Positions 45,172-54,736 of a DNA stretch of 64,000 bases are shown here, one piece after another. This DNA is from Zeimonas sp046347945 (GTDB taxonomy: Bacteria > Pseudomonadota > Gammaproteobacteria > Burkholderiales > Burkholderiaceae_E): assembly GCA_046347945.1 (NCBI GenBank), contig JAXMFB010000017.1:25372-89371 (forward strand), given 5' to 3'. The position numbers and the translations under genes were made by a program. The notes beneath the pieces are model-generated. The model saw only the letters and a program-made list of their open reading frames with translations, had not been told where the DNA came from and did no database searches. Numbering within the stretch: the stretch's first letter is position 1; every line of letters starts with the position of its first letter.

Positions 45172-46218
45172 GTGACGGTCCGTATCGCCATCGACTGCAT
45201 GGGCGGTGACCACGGCTTGTCGGTCACCGTTCCCGCTGCGCTGGATTTCCTCAGGCAGGTCGACGACGCGCGACTGCTGCTGGTCGGCCGGAAGGACGCG
45301 ATCGAGCAGGCGCTGGCAAAGTCCCGAACCGTCGATTCCACCCGCATCGAGGTGCGCCACGCCTCCGAGGTCGTGGCGATGGACGACCCGCCTGCGGCGG
45401 CCCTGCGCAGCAAGCGCGATTCGTCGATGCGGGTCGCGATCGAACTGGTCAAGAGCGGCGACGCCGATGCCTGCGTGAGCGCCGGCAACACCGGCGCGCT
45501 GATGGCGATCTCGCGTTTCGTGCTGAAGATGCAGCCGGGCATCGACCGGCCCGCCATCGCCACCCAGTTGCCCAACCAGACCGGCGGCACGACCACGATG
45601 CTCGACCTCGGCGCCAACGTCGATTGCGAGCCCCGCCACCTGCTTCAGTTCGCGGTCATGGGCGCGGCGCTGGTCACCGCGCTCGAAGGCAAGGAGCGCC
45701 CGACGGTGGGGCTGCTGAACATCGGCGAGGAAGTGATCAAGGGCAACGACACCGTCAAGCAGGCGGGCGAGTTGTTGCGCGAGAGCACGCTCGACTTCCG
45801 TGGCAACGTCGAAGGCAACGACATCTACGAGGGCACGACCGACGTCGTCGTCTGCGACGGTTTCGTCGGCAACATCGCGCTGAAGACTTCCGAGGGGCTG
45901 GCCCGCATGCTCGGCGGCTTCATCCGCGAGGAGTACAAGCGCCACGTCTTCACGCGCCTGATGGCGCTGCTGTCGCTGCCGGTGCTGATGAGGTTCCGCA
46001 AGCGGCTCGATCATCGCCGCTACAACGGCGCGAGCCTGGTCGGCCTTCGCGGCGTCGTGATCAAGAGCCACGGCTCGGCCGACGCCTACGCGTTCGAATT
46101 CGCGCTGCGCCGCGCCTACGACGCGGTTCGCAACGGACTCGTCCAGCGGATCGAGCAGGCACTGCCCCGCATCCAGGGTCCCGAGGCGGGGGTGACCGAG
46201 GCCGCCCGGTCGGGCTGA
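45172..46218 (+). CDS. plsX: Phosphate acyltransferase PlsX
   Basis: 348 residues from GTG 45172. RIAIDCMGGDHG, DACVSAGNTGALMA, MLDLGANVDC and CDGFVGNIALKTSEG are PlsX signatures. It converts acyl-ACP to acyl-phosphate for phospholipid synthesis. It lies in the classical position between rpmF and fabH. Confidence 0.96.
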   Translation: MTVRIAIDCMGGDHGLSVTVPAALDFLRQVDDARLLLVGRKDAIEQALAKSRTVDSTRIEVRHASEVVAMDDPPAAALRSKRDSSMRVAIELVKSGDADACVSAGNTGALMAISRFVLKMQPGIDRPAIATQLPNQTGGTTTMLDLGANVDCEPRHLLQFAVMGAALVTALEGKERPTVGLLNIGEEVIKGNDTVKQAGELLRESTLDFRGNVEGNDIYEGTTDVVVCDGFVGNIALKTSEGLARMLGGFIREEYKRHVFTRLMALLSLPVLMRFRKRLDHRRYNGASLVGLRGVVIKSHGSADAYAFEFALRRAYDAVRNGLVQRIEQALPRIQGPEAGVTEAARSG

Positions 46219-46303
46219 CCCCCGGCCGCGCCGTCACGTCGAAGCCGCGCCCGCATCGCCGCGCCATTCCACCTCCATCGTCGACCCAGCCCCCACGTCC
46301 CCA

Positions 46304-47284
46304 ATGACCTTTCGGCACTCACGCATCATCGGCACGGGCAGCTTCCTGCCGCCGCGCGCCGTCGCCAACGACGAGCTCGTGCGCGACCTGGCAGCGCGCG
46401 GGGTCGAGACCTCCGACCAGTGGATCATCGAGCGCACCGGCATCCGGCAACGCCACCTCGCCGAGCGCGGCGTGGCGTGCAGCCAGCTGGCCACCGAGGC
46501 GTCGCGGCGCGCCCTCGAGGCCGCGGGCCTGCAGCCCGCCGACATCGACCTGATCATCGTCGCGACGTCCACGCCGGACTACGTCTTTCCGAGCACCGCC
46601 TGCCTGGTGCAGAAGGAGCTCGGCGCGCCGGGCGGGGCGGCCTTCGACGTGCAGGCCGTGTGCAGCGGCTTCACGTACGCGCTGGCGCTCGCCGATTCGA
46701 TGATCCGGACCGGCCTCGCCAGCCGCGCGCTGGTGATCGGCGCCGAGGTGTTCTCGCGGATCCTCGACTGGAGCGACCGTGGCACCTGCGTGCTCTTCGG
46801 CGACGGCGCCGGCGCGGTCGTGCTTCGCGGCGACGACCGGCCCGGGGTGCTGGCCGCGCGGCTGCACGCGGACGGCCGGCACGAGGCGATCCTGCGCACG
46901 GCGGGCAACGTCTGCGGCGGCACGGTGACCGGCCACCCCTACCTGACGATGGACGGGCCGGCGGTGTTCAAGCTGGCCGTCTCGGTGCTCGACTCGGTCG
47001 CGCGCGAGGCGCTCGACGCGGCGGGGCTGTCGACCTCCGACGTCGACTGGTTCATTCCGCACCAGGCCAACGTGCGCATCATGCAGGCTGCCGCGAAGAA
47101 GATCGGCATCCCGCTCGACAAGGTGGTCGTTACCGTCGACCGGCACGCGAACACGTCGGCCGCGTCGATTCCGCTCGCGCTCGACACAGCGGTGCGCGAC
47201 GGGCGCATCCGCGCGGGGCAGAACGTCCTGATGGAGGGCGTCGGCGGCGGATTCACCTGGGGCGCGGTAGTGGTCCGGATGTGA
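46304..47284 (+). CDS. fabH: 3-oxoacyl-[ACP] synthase III
   Basis: 326 residues. Catalytic Cys in FDVQAVCSGFTYAL, His in DWFIPHQANVRIM and Asn in DRHANTSAASIPLAL. It starts fatty-acid synthesis from acetyl-CoA and malonyl-ACP. No ribosome site precedes the ATG; an 85-base gap separates it from plsX. Confidence 0.96.
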   Translation: MTFRHSRIIGTGSFLPPRAVANDELVRDLAARGVETSDQWIIERTGIRQRHLAERGVACSQLATEASRRALEAAGLQPADIDLIIVATSTPDYVFPSTACLVQKELGAPGGAAFDVQAVCSGFTYALALADSMIRTGLASRALVIGAEVFSRILDWSDRGTCVLFGDGAGAVVLRGDDRPGVLAARLHADGRHEAILRTAGNVCGGTVTGHPYLTMDGPAVFKLAVSVLDSVAREALDAAGLSTSDVDWFIPHQANVRIMQAAAKKIGIPLDKVVVTVDRHANTSAASIPLALDTAVRDGRIRAGQNVLMEGVGGGFTWGAVVVRM

Positions 47285-47333
47285 GGTGCAGGGCGATCGC
47301 GCGGCAGCGCGCTCGCAGCGGGGAGATCGATCG

Positions 47334-48275
47334 ATGAAGCTGGCATTCGTTTTCCCGGGGCAGGGCTCTCAGGCGGTCGGCATGCTCGACGGCTTCGCGG
47401 GCTCGCCCTCGGTGCAGGCGCTCCTGGGGCAGGCCGACGCGGCGCTCGGCGAACCGTTGTCGACGCTGATCGCGCAGGGGCCGGCCGAGACGCTCGCGCT
47501 CACGGTGAACACCCAGCCGGCGATGCTCACGGCGGGGTATGCCTGCTGGCTGGCGTGGCGCGATGCCGGCGGCCCGGCGCCCGCGGCAGTCGCCGGGCAC
47601 AGCCTCGGCGAATACACGGCGCTGACCGTGGCCGGCGCGTTCGACGTTGCCGACGCGCTGCGCCTGGTGAGGGTGCGCGCGCGGGCCATGCAGGAGGCGG
47701 TGCCGGTCGGCGAGGGCGGGATGGCGGCCATCCTCGGCCTGGACGACGACAAGGTTCGCCAGGCGTGCCGCGAAGCCGCCGGCGAGGCGCCGGGCGAGGT
47801 GGTCGAGCCGGCCAACTACAACGCGCCCGCGCAGGTCGTCATCGCCGGGCACAAGGCGGCGGTCGAGCGCGCCTGCGAGCGCGCCCGGGCGCTCGGCGCC
47901 AAGCGGGCGATGCCGCTGGCCGTGTCGGCCCCGTTCCATTCGTCGCTGCTGCGCCCGGCCGGCGAGCGCCTGGCGCAGGCGCTGGCGTCGGTCGCGTTGC
48001 GCCCGCCGCAGGTTCCGCTGGTGAACAACGTCGACGTCGCAATCGAGACCGAGCCGGCGCGCATCCGCGACGCGCTGGTGAGGCAGTCCTACGGCCCGGT
48101 GCGCTGGGTCGAGGTCGTGCAGCGGCTCCAGGCGCTCGGCGTGACGCGGGTGATCGAGTTCGGGCCAGGCAAGGTGCTCTCGGGCCTCGTCTCGCGCATC
48201 GACCGCAGCCTGGCGGTCGCCGCGGTCCACGATCCCGAGTCGCTCGCGGCGGCGCTGAACGAAACCGCAGCATGA
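47334..48275 (+). CDS. fabD: Malonyl-CoA:ACP transacylase
   Basis: 313 residues from ATG 47334, giving the usual MKLAFVFPGQGSQ start. The nucleophile is in VAGHSLGEYTAL, and the catalytic His in SAPFHSSLLRPA. It loads malonate onto ACP. Confidence 0.96.
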   Translation: MKLAFVFPGQGSQAVGMLDGFAGSPSVQALLGQADAALGEPLSTLIAQGPAETLALTVNTQPAMLTAGYACWLAWRDAGGPAPAAVAGHSLGEYTALTVAGAFDVADALRLVRVRARAMQEAVPVGEGGMAAILGLDDDKVRQACREAAGEAPGEVVEPANYNAPAQVVIAGHKAAVERACERARALGAKRAMPLAVSAPFHSSLLRPAGERLAQALASVALRPPQVPLVNNVDVAIETEPARIRDALVRQSYGPVRWVEVVQRLQALGVTRVIEFGPGKVLSGLVSRIDRSLAVAAVHDPESLAAALNETAA

Positions 48276-48288
48276 GGATGGCCGTGCC

Positions 48289-49041
48289 ATGGCAACGATG
48301 AACCTGTCCGGCCAGCTGGCGCTGGTCACCGGCGCCTCGCGGGGCATCGGACGCGCGATTGCGCTCGAACTCGGTCGGCAGGGTGCCACCGTGATCGGCA
48401 CCGCGACCAGCGAAGCGGGCGCGCAGGCGATTTCGGCCGCTTTCGCCGAGGCCGGCGTGGCCGGTCGCGGCGAGGCGCTCGACGTGACCGACGCGGCGCG
48501 CTGCGAGGCGCTGGTCGACGCGCTGCAGAAGGAGGGCCACGGCGTGTCGATCCTCGTCAACAACGCCGGCATCACGCGCGACAACCTCGCGATGCGGATG
48601 AAGGACGACGAGTGGAACGCGGTGATCGAGACCAACCTCGGCGCGGTGTTCCGGATGTCGCGCCTGGTGTTGCGCCCGATGATGCGTGCCCGCCATGGCC
48701 GGATCGTCAACATCACCTCGGTGGTCGGCGCCAGCGGCAACGCGGGCCAGGCGAACTACGCGGCCGCCAAGGCCGGCGTGGCCGGCATGAGCCGGGCGCT
48801 CGCGCGCGAGATCGCCAGCCGCAACATCACGGTGAACTGCGTGGCGCCGGGCTTCATCGAGACCGACATGACGCGCGCGCTCACCGAACAGCAGACCGCG
48901 GCGCTGATCCAGCAGGTGCCGGCCGGACGCTTCGGCCAGCCCGAGGACGTCGCTGCGGCCGTCGCGTTCCTGGCGTCGCCGCAGGCCGGGTACGTGACGG
49001 GAGTGACCCTGCACGTAAATGGCGGGATGTACATGGAATGA
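48289..49041 (+). CDS. fabG: 3-oxoacyl-[ACP] reductase
   Basis: 250 residues, short-chain dehydrogenase. NADPH motif TGASRGIGRAIALE, NNAG, catalytic Ser/Tyr/Lys in NITSVVGASGNAG and NYAAAKAGV, and the FabG C-terminus VTLHVNGGMYM. ATG 48289 follows AGGA overlapping the fabD stop; ATG 48298 is possible. Confidence 0.96.
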   Translation: MATMNLSGQLALVTGASRGIGRAIALELGRQGATVIGTATSEAGAQAISAAFAEAGVAGRGEALDVTDAARCEALVDALQKEGHGVSILVNNAGITRDNLAMRMKDDEWNAVIETNLGAVFRMSRLVLRPMMRARHGRIVNITSVVGASGNAGQANYAAAKAGVAGMSRALAREIASRNITVNCVAPGFIETDMTRALTEQQTAALIQQVPAGRFGQPEDVAAAVAFLASPQAGYVTGVTLHVNGGMYME

Positions 49042-49145
49042 GTGCAATGAGCCGTCGTTGGCCGAAGTTCGCCGACGCATCGTGCGGCGGCCATCGGCTC
49101 GGCGGACTAGGCGGCCGATCGCGGACGTCGCGAGGCGCGAAGTGC

Positions 49146-49153
49146 TATACAAT
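49146..49153 (+). promoter_or_regulatory. -10 region of acpP promoter
   Basis: TATACAAT (TATACA preceded by TGC, or TACAAT) lies 71 bases before the acpP ATG, in a 183-base gap after fabG. An own promoter for acpP is expected because ACP is made in large excess. Confidence 0.5.
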
Positions 49154-49224
49154 CCGGCCGCGCCGTCACGCGAGACGTGCCGGTTTTCATGGCCACGTGA
49201 AAGCAGAGGAAAGGGGAGCCAGGA

Positions 49225-49464
49225 ATGGAAAACATCGAACAGCGCGTCAAGAAGATCGTGGCTGAGCAGCTCGGCGTCAACGAGGCCGACATCAAGAACG
49301 AATCCTCGTTCGTCGACGATCTCGGCGCCGATTCGCTCGACACCGTCGAGCTCGTGATGGCCCTCGAGGACGAGTTCGAGACCGAGATCCCGGACGAGGA
49401 AGCCGAGAAGATCACCACGGTGCAGCAGGCCATCGACTACGTGAAGTCGCACTCGAAGGGCTGA
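49225..49464 (+). CDS. acpP: Acyl carrier protein
   Basis: 79 residues, acidic. Phosphopantetheine site Ser in DLGADSLDTVELVMALE. AGGGGAG lies upstream. It carries acyl chains for the fab enzymes around it; its modifying enzyme AcpS is encoded at 59371. Confidence 0.97.
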   Translation: MENIEQRVKKIVAEQLGVNEADIKNESSFVDDLGADSLDTVELVMALEDEFETEIPDEEAEKITTVQQAIDYVKSHSKG

Positions 49465-49534
49465 CGCGCGGCCGCGCGGCGGCAATCCCGCCGGCGCTCG
49501 CCGACGTCGCCCGTCGCAGGCAAGGAGCATCCAA

Positions 49535-50770
49535 GTGAGCCGGCGCCGTGTCGTGATCACCGGACTGGGCATCGTCAGCCCGGTCGGCAACGATATCCCG
49601 ACCGCCTGGGCGAACCTCGTCGCCGGGCGCTCGGGCATTTCCGCCATCAGCCGCTTCGATGCCTCGGCGTTTCCCACCCGCATTGCCGGGGAGGTGCGCG
49701 GCTTCGACGTGTCGCAGTACATGCCGGCGAAGGAAGCGCGCCATTTCGACACCTTCGTCCACTACGGCATCGCCGCGGGGCTCCAGGCGCTGCGCGACAG
49801 CGGTATCGAGATCACCGACGCCAACGCCGAGCGCGTCGGCGTCATCATCGGATCGGGCATCGGCGGCCTGCCGCTGATCGAGGAAACCCACACCGAACTG
49901 GTCAATCGGGGCCCGCGCCGGGTGTCGCCATTCTTCGTGCCCGGTTCGATCATCAACATGATCTCGGGCCAGATGTCGATCATGGCGGGCCTGAAGGGCC
50001 CCAACTACGCGATCGTCAGCGCCTGCACGACCGGGCTGCACTGCGTGGGCGACGCGGCACGCATCATCGCCTACGGCGACGCCGACGCGATTCTCGCCGG
50101 GGGCTCCGAGGCGACGATCTCGCCGCTCGGGCTTGGCGGCTTCTGCGCCGCCCGGGCGCTGTCGGCCCGCAACGACGATCCCGCCACGGCCAGCCGGCCC
50201 TGGGACCGCGACCGCGACGGCTTCGTGCTGGGCGAGGGCGCTGGCGTGATGATGCTCGAGGAGTACGAGCACGCCAGACGCCGTGGCGCCCGCGTCTATG
50301 CCGAGGTCGCGGGCTTCGGCATGAGCGCCGATGCGCACCACATCACGGCCCCGGACATGGACGGCCCCCGTCGGTGCATGGCGGCAGCGCTGCGCGATGC
50401 GGGCGTGGCGCCCGAGCAGGTCGATTACCTGAACGCCCACGGCACTTCGACTCCGCTGGGCGACAAGAACGAGACCGAGGCGATCAAGGCCGCCCTGGGC
50501 GACGCTGCGGCGCGCAAGGTGGTCGTCAATTCCACCAAGTCGATGACCGGCCATCTTCTCGGCGGAGCGGGCGGCATCGAGACCGTCTTCACCGCGCTGG
50601 CGATCCATCACCAGGTGTCGCCGCCGACGATCAACATCTTCGCGCAGGATCCGGAGTGCGACCTGGATTACTGCGCCAACATCGCCCGCGATCTCCCGAT
50701 CCGCGTGGCGATGAAGAACTCGTTCGGCTTCGGCGGCACGAACGGCACGCTGATCCTGCGTCGGGTCTGA
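49535..50770 (+). CDS. fabF: 3-oxoacyl-[ACP] synthase II
   Basis: 411 residues from GTG 49535, with AAGGAG about nine bases upstream. Catalytic Cys in VSACTTGLHCVGDA, His in LNAHGTSTPLGD and in KSMTGHLLGGAGG, and the ending NSFGFGGTNGTL. It elongates acyl-ACP. Last of the fab cluster. Confidence 0.97.
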   Translation: MSRRRVVITGLGIVSPVGNDIPTAWANLVAGRSGISAISRFDASAFPTRIAGEVRGFDVSQYMPAKEARHFDTFVHYGIAAGLQALRDSGIEITDANAERVGVIIGSGIGGLPLIEETHTELVNRGPRRVSPFFVPGSIINMISGQMSIMAGLKGPNYAIVSACTTGLHCVGDAARIIAYGDADAILAGGSEATISPLGLGGFCAARALSARNDDPATASRPWDRDRDGFVLGEGAGVMMLEEYEHARRRGARVYAEVAGFGMSADAHHITAPDMDGPRRCMAAALRDAGVAPEQVDYLNAHGTSTPLGDKNETEAIKAALGDAAARKVVVNSTKSMTGHLLGGAGGIETVFTALAIHHQVSPPTINIFAQDPECDLDYCANIARDLPIRVAMKNSFGFGGTNGTLILRRV

Positions 50771-50807
50771 GGCCGGCCGGCGGCGCCCGACCGGGCGGTG
50801 AACGGCC

Positions 50808-51245
50808 ATGTCATTCGCGTTCCATCTTCGTGCGATGCCCACTGCCGGGGTGCGCGCGCTGCACGCCTGCACGGCGATCCTCGCGGCCGCGGGCTTTGCG
50901 CTGGCAGCGTGGCTCGGCCCGCCGGCCTGGGCCGGCGCATGGCTCGGCGGCGGCGTTGCGGCGGGCTGGACCGCCTGGCGCTACGGCGGCCGGCGCCTGT
51001 CGTGGGGCCGGCTCAGCGTCGACGAGGCGGGGGACGGACGCTGGCAGGCGCAGGACGACGCTGCGGGAGAGGGTGCACGAACCGTCAGGGCCGAGCGCTG
51101 GTGCGCGACCGAGCGCCTGGTGTGGCTGCGCCTCGCCGAGGCCGGCGAAGGCAGGCGCCGCGACACGTTGATCGCGCGCGATGCCTGCAGCGCCGAGCAA
51201 TGGCGCTGCCTGCGGGCATGGCTGACCTGGCTGGAACGCGGATGA
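50808..51245 (+). CDS. Small membrane protein, 145 aa (YgfX/CptA-like placement)
   Basis: Two adjoining hydrophobic segments (ALHACTAILAAAGFALAAWL and a second rich in Ala, Gly and Trp) are followed by a basic patch RRLSWGRLSV and a soluble C-terminal domain rich in Trp and Arg. This layout and the position after fabF are like YgfX-type proteins, but sequence support is modest. Role unknown. Confidence 0.62.
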   Translation: MSFAFHLRAMPTAGVRALHACTAILAAAGFALAAWLGPPAWAGAWLGGGVAAGWTAWRYGGRRLSWGRLSVDEAGDGRWQAQDDAAGEGARTVRAERWCATERLVWLRLAEAGEGRRRDTLIARDACSAEQWRCLRAWLTWLERG

Positions 51246-51309
51246 GCTTGAATTTGCCGCACCGCCATCCCATCTCCTCCGTTAACCTTGGAAACCGGGC
51301 GAACCGCCG

Positions 51310-52788
51310 ATGGCTCAGACGACGATGAACAAACTGATGCTGGCCGCGATGCTGGCGCTGGCCGCGCTCGCCGGCGGCTGGGCGCCACAGCCGGCGCTCG
51401 CGCAGGGCCGCCATCTTCCCGACTTCGCCGACCTCGTGGAGCGCGCCGCGCCGGCCGTGGTCAACATCCGCACCACCGAGCGTGCGCGCAACGATCGCTC
51501 GCAACTGCCGCAGTTCCCGATGCCCGAAGGGCTCGACGAAAACGATCCATTCTACGAGTTCTTCCGTCGATTCTTTCCGCCGCGCCAGTCGCCTTCGCCG
51601 GCACCGCGAGGCCAGGGCGACGAGGTGCCGCGTGGCGTCGGTTCCGGTTTCGTGATCGCCAGCGACGGCTACCTGATGACCAACCACCACGTGGTCGACG
51701 GCGCCGACGAGATCTACGTCACGCTGGCCGACAAGCGGGAGTTCCGCGGCAAGCTGATCGGCTCGGACCGGCGCACCGACGTGGCCCTGGTGAAGATCGA
51801 AACGACCGACCTGCCCAGGTTGCCGATCGGCGATTCGCGCAAGCTGCGGGTCGGCGAGTGGGTCATCGCGATCGGCTCGCCGTTCGGCCTCGACAGCACG
51901 GTGACCGCCGGCATCGTCTCGGCCAAGAGCCGCGATACCGGCGACTACCTGCCGTTCATCCAGACCGACGTGGCGGTGAATCCGGGCAATTCGGGCGGCC
52001 CGCTGCTCAACATGGCCGGTGAGGTGGTCGGCATCAACTCCCAGATCTACAGCCGAACCGGCGGCTTCATGGGCATCTCGTTCGCGATCCCGATCGACGA
52101 GGCGATGCGCGTGGTCGAGCAGTTGCGCACCAGCGGTCGGGTGATCCGCGGCCGGATCGGCGTGGGAATCGCCGAGGTGACGCGCGACGTGGCCGGGCCG
52201 CTCGGGCTGGGCAAGGCTTCCGGCGCCCTGGTGCGCAGCATCGAGGGCGGCGGGCCGGCCGAGAAGGCCGGGATCGAGGTGGGCGACATCATCCAGCGCT
52301 TCGACGGCAAGCCGATCGAACGTTCGAGCGACCTGCCCCGGCTGGTCGGCGGCACTGCGCCGGGCTCGAAGGTGGCGGTGCAGGTCTGGCGCCGCGGCGA
52401 GCAGAAGACGCTGTCGATCACGGTCGCCGAAATGGAGCCCGACCAGACGGCGAGCCAGAATGGCCGGCCGCCGGCGCAACCGCGCGGCGGCAGCGCGCCG
52501 CACAAGGCGCCGAACGCGCTCGGGCTGGTCGTGGCCGACATCCCGGCCGAACGCAAGCAGCAACTGCGATTGCGCAACGGCGTCGCGGTCGAGTCTGCCG
52601 ACGGCGCGGCCGCCCGCGCTGGCATCCGCACTGGCGACATCGTGATGGGCGTGAACAACCAGGAAGTCACCAGCGCGCGCCAGTTCGCCGAACTGGTTGC
52701 GAAGCTCGATTCGTCCCGAACCGCGGTGCTGCTGATCCGCCGCGGCGACAACGCCCAGTTCATCCCGGTGCGGCCCGATCGTCGCTGA
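51310..52788 (+). CDS. Do-family periplasmic serine protease (DegQ/MucD)
   Basis: 492 residues. Signal peptide MLAAMLALAALAGGWAPQPALA; trypsin-like domain with His in YLMTNHHVVDG, Asp in DRRTDVALVKI and Ser in VNPGNSGGPLLN; then two PDZ domains (about 280-370 and 410-485). It degrades or refolds misfolded periplasmic proteins. In related genomes it follows rpoE-mucA-mucB; those genes are absent here. Confidence 0.95.
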   Translation: MAQTTMNKLMLAAMLALAALAGGWAPQPALAQGRHLPDFADLVERAAPAVVNIRTTERARNDRSQLPQFPMPEGLDENDPFYEFFRRFFPPRQSPSPAPRGQGDEVPRGVGSGFVIASDGYLMTNHHVVDGADEIYVTLADKREFRGKLIGSDRRTDVALVKIETTDLPRLPIGDSRKLRVGEWVIAIGSPFGLDSTVTAGIVSAKSRDTGDYLPFIQTDVAVNPGNSGGPLLNMAGEVVGINSQIYSRTGGFMGISFAIPIDEAMRVVEQLRTSGRVIRGRIGVGIAEVTRDVAGPLGLGKASGALVRSIEGGGPAEKAGIEVGDIIQRFDGKPIERSSDLPRLVGGTAPGSKVAVQVWRRGEQKTLSITVAEMEPDQTASQNGRPPAQPRGGSAPHKAPNALGLVVADIPAERKQQLRLRNGVAVESADGAAARAGIRTGDIVMGVNNQEVTSARQFAELVAKLDSSRTAVLLIRRGDNAQFIPVRPDRR

Positions 52789-52832
52789 GCCTGGCCGATC
52801 GGCGGCGGGGCTCGGCAGCACCCCGCCGCTGG

Positions 52833-52838
52833 TAAAAT
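52833..52838 (+). promoter_or_regulatory. -10 box of lepA
   Basis: TAAAAT, 70 bases before the lepA ATG. A perfect GC-rich inverted repeat (52802-52810 with 52821-52829) lies directly before it. Confidence 0.42.
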
Positions 52839-52848
52839 GCCGGTTTCT

Positions 52849-52874
52849 GCGCGCCCCCGGCGCGCTTTTCGTTT
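52849..52874 (+). terminator. Terminator-like hairpin in lepA leader
   Basis: GCGCGCC-CCC-GGCGCGC followed by TTTTCGTTT. It lies between the putative -10 box and the lepA start, so it either ends degQ transcripts or acts in the lepA leader. Confidence 0.5.
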
Positions 52875-52907
52875 GCCGCGCGACTCGACCGGTACCCCTG
52901 CTTCCCG

Positions 52908-54701
52908 ATGCAGCACATCCGCAATTTCTCGATCATCGCGCATATCGATCACGGCAAGTCGACGCTGGCCGACCGCCTGATCCAGCGCTGCGGCGGGTTG
53001 TCCGACCGCGAAATGGCCGAGCAGGTGCTCGACTCGATGGCGCTCGAGCGCGAGCGCGGCATCACCATCAAGGCGCAGACCGCCGCGTTGCAGTACACGG
53101 CCGCCGACGGCCAGGTCTACGACCTGAACCTGATCGACACCCCGGGCCACGTCGATTTCTCCTACGAGGTCAGCCGCTCGCTGTCGGCCTGCGAAGGCGC
53201 GCTGCTGGTCGTCGACGCGTCGCAGGGGGTCGAGGCACAGACCGTGGCCAACTGCTACACGGCGATCGAACTCGGCGTCGAAGTGGTGCCGGTGCTGAAC
53301 AAGATGGACCTGCCGCAAGCCGACCCCGATTCGGCCGCCGCCGAGATCGAGGACGTCATCGGCATCGACGCCAGCGACGCGATCCGCGCCAGCGCCAAGA
53401 CCGGCATGGGCATCGACGAGATCCTCGAGGCGATCGTCGCCCGCATTCCGGCGCCCAGGGGCGAGCCCGACGCGCCGCTGCAGGCGCTGATCATCGATTC
53501 GTGGTTCGACAACTACGTCGGCGTCGTGATGCTGGTACGGGTGTTCAACGGCACGCTGCGCCCGCGCGACCGGATCCGGCTGATGGCCACCGGCGCGACC
53601 TATTCCTGCGAGCAGGTGGGCGTGTTCACCCCGAAGTCCGCGCAGCGCGAGGCGCTGAGCGCCGGCATGGTCGGCTTCGTGATCACGGGCATGAAGGAGC
53701 TGGAGGCGGCCAGGGTCGGCGACACCATCACGCTGGTCAACCCGTCGGCGCAGGCGCCGCTGCCCGGGTTCCGCGAGATCAAGCCGTCGGTGTTCGCCGG
53801 CCTCTATCCGGTCGAGGCGAACCAGTTCGAGGCGATGCGCGAGGCGCTCGAGAAACTGCAGCTGAACGACGCTTCGCTGCAGTTCGAGCCGGAGGTGTCG
53901 CAGGCACTGGGCTTCGGCTTCCGCTGCGGCTTCCTCGGCTTGCTGCACATGGACATCATCCAGGAGCGGCTCGAGCGCGAGTTCGACATGGACCTGGTCA
54001 CCACGGCGCCCACCGTGGTCTACGAGGTGTTGCTGCGCGACGGCACCGTGCTCAGGGTGGAGAATCCGTCGAAGATGCCCGAACCCTCGAAGATCGAGGA
54101 GATCCGCGAGCCGATCGTCACGGTGACGATCTTCACGCCCCAGGAATACGTCGGCAACGTGATCACGCTGTGCACCAACAAGCGAGGCGTGCAGGTCAAC
54201 ATGGCCTACCACGGCCGCCAGGTTCACCTGACCTACGAGCTGCCGATGAACGAGATCGTCCTCGACTTCTTCGACAAGCTGAAGTCCACGTCGCGCGGCT
54301 ACGCGTCGATGGACTACGAGTTCAAGGAGTACCGCGCCTCCGACGTCGTGAAGCTCGACATCCTCGTGAACAACGAGAAGGTCGACGCGCTGTCGCTGAT
54401 CGTGCACCGCAGCGTCTCGCAGAGCCGCGGCCGCGAAGTGGCGGCCAAGATGCGCGAGCTGATCCCGCGCCAGATGTACGACGTGGCGATCCAGGCGGCG
54501 ATCGGCAGCAACATCGTTGCGCGCGAGAACGTCAAGGCGCTCCGGAAGAACGTGCTCGCGAAGTGCTACGGCGGGGACATCACCCGCAAGAAGAAGTTGC
54601 TCGAGAAGCAGAAGGCCGGCAAGAAGCGGATGAAGCAGGTGGGCAGTGTCGAGATTCCGCAGGAGGCCTTCCTCGCCGTGCTCAAGGTTGACGAGCGCTG
54701 A
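52908..54701 (+). CDS. lepA: Elongation factor 4 (LepA)
   Basis: 597 residues, translational GTPase. G1 AHIDHGKSTLADRL, G2 ERGITIKAQT, G3 DTPGHVDF, G4 NKMD. The C-terminus has the LepA-specific basic end (KKKLLEKQKAGKKRMKQVG). It back-translocates or remodels stalled ribosomes. No ribosome site precedes the ATG. First gene of the lepA-lepB-rnc-era run. Confidence 0.97.
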   Translation: MQHIRNFSIIAHIDHGKSTLADRLIQRCGGLSDREMAEQVLDSMALERERGITIKAQTAALQYTAADGQVYDLNLIDTPGHVDFSYEVSRSLSACEGALLVVDASQGVEAQTVANCYTAIELGVEVVPVLNKMDLPQADPDSAAAEIEDVIGIDASDAIRASAKTGMGIDEILEAIVARIPAPRGEPDAPLQALIIDSWFDNYVGVVMLVRVFNGTLRPRDRIRLMATGATYSCEQVGVFTPKSAQREALSAGMVGFVITGMKELEAARVGDTITLVNPSAQAPLPGFREIKPSVFAGLYPVEANQFEAMREALEKLQLNDASLQFEPEVSQALGFGFRCGFLGLLHMDIIQERLEREFDMDLVTTAPTVVYEVLLRDGTVLRVENPSKMPEPSKIEEIREPIVTVTIFTPQEYVGNVITLCTNKRGVQVNMAYHGRQVHLTYELPMNEIVLDFFDKLKSTSRGYASMDYEFKEYRASDVVKLDILVNNEKVDALSLIVHRSVSQSRGREVAAKMRELIPRQMYDVAIQAAIGSNIVARENVKALRKNVLAKCYGGDITRKKKLLEKQKAGKKRMKQVGSVEIPQEAFLAVLKVDER

Positions 54702-54736
54702 ATGACACCCCAGGACCGACCGGAAAGCTCCGCACG

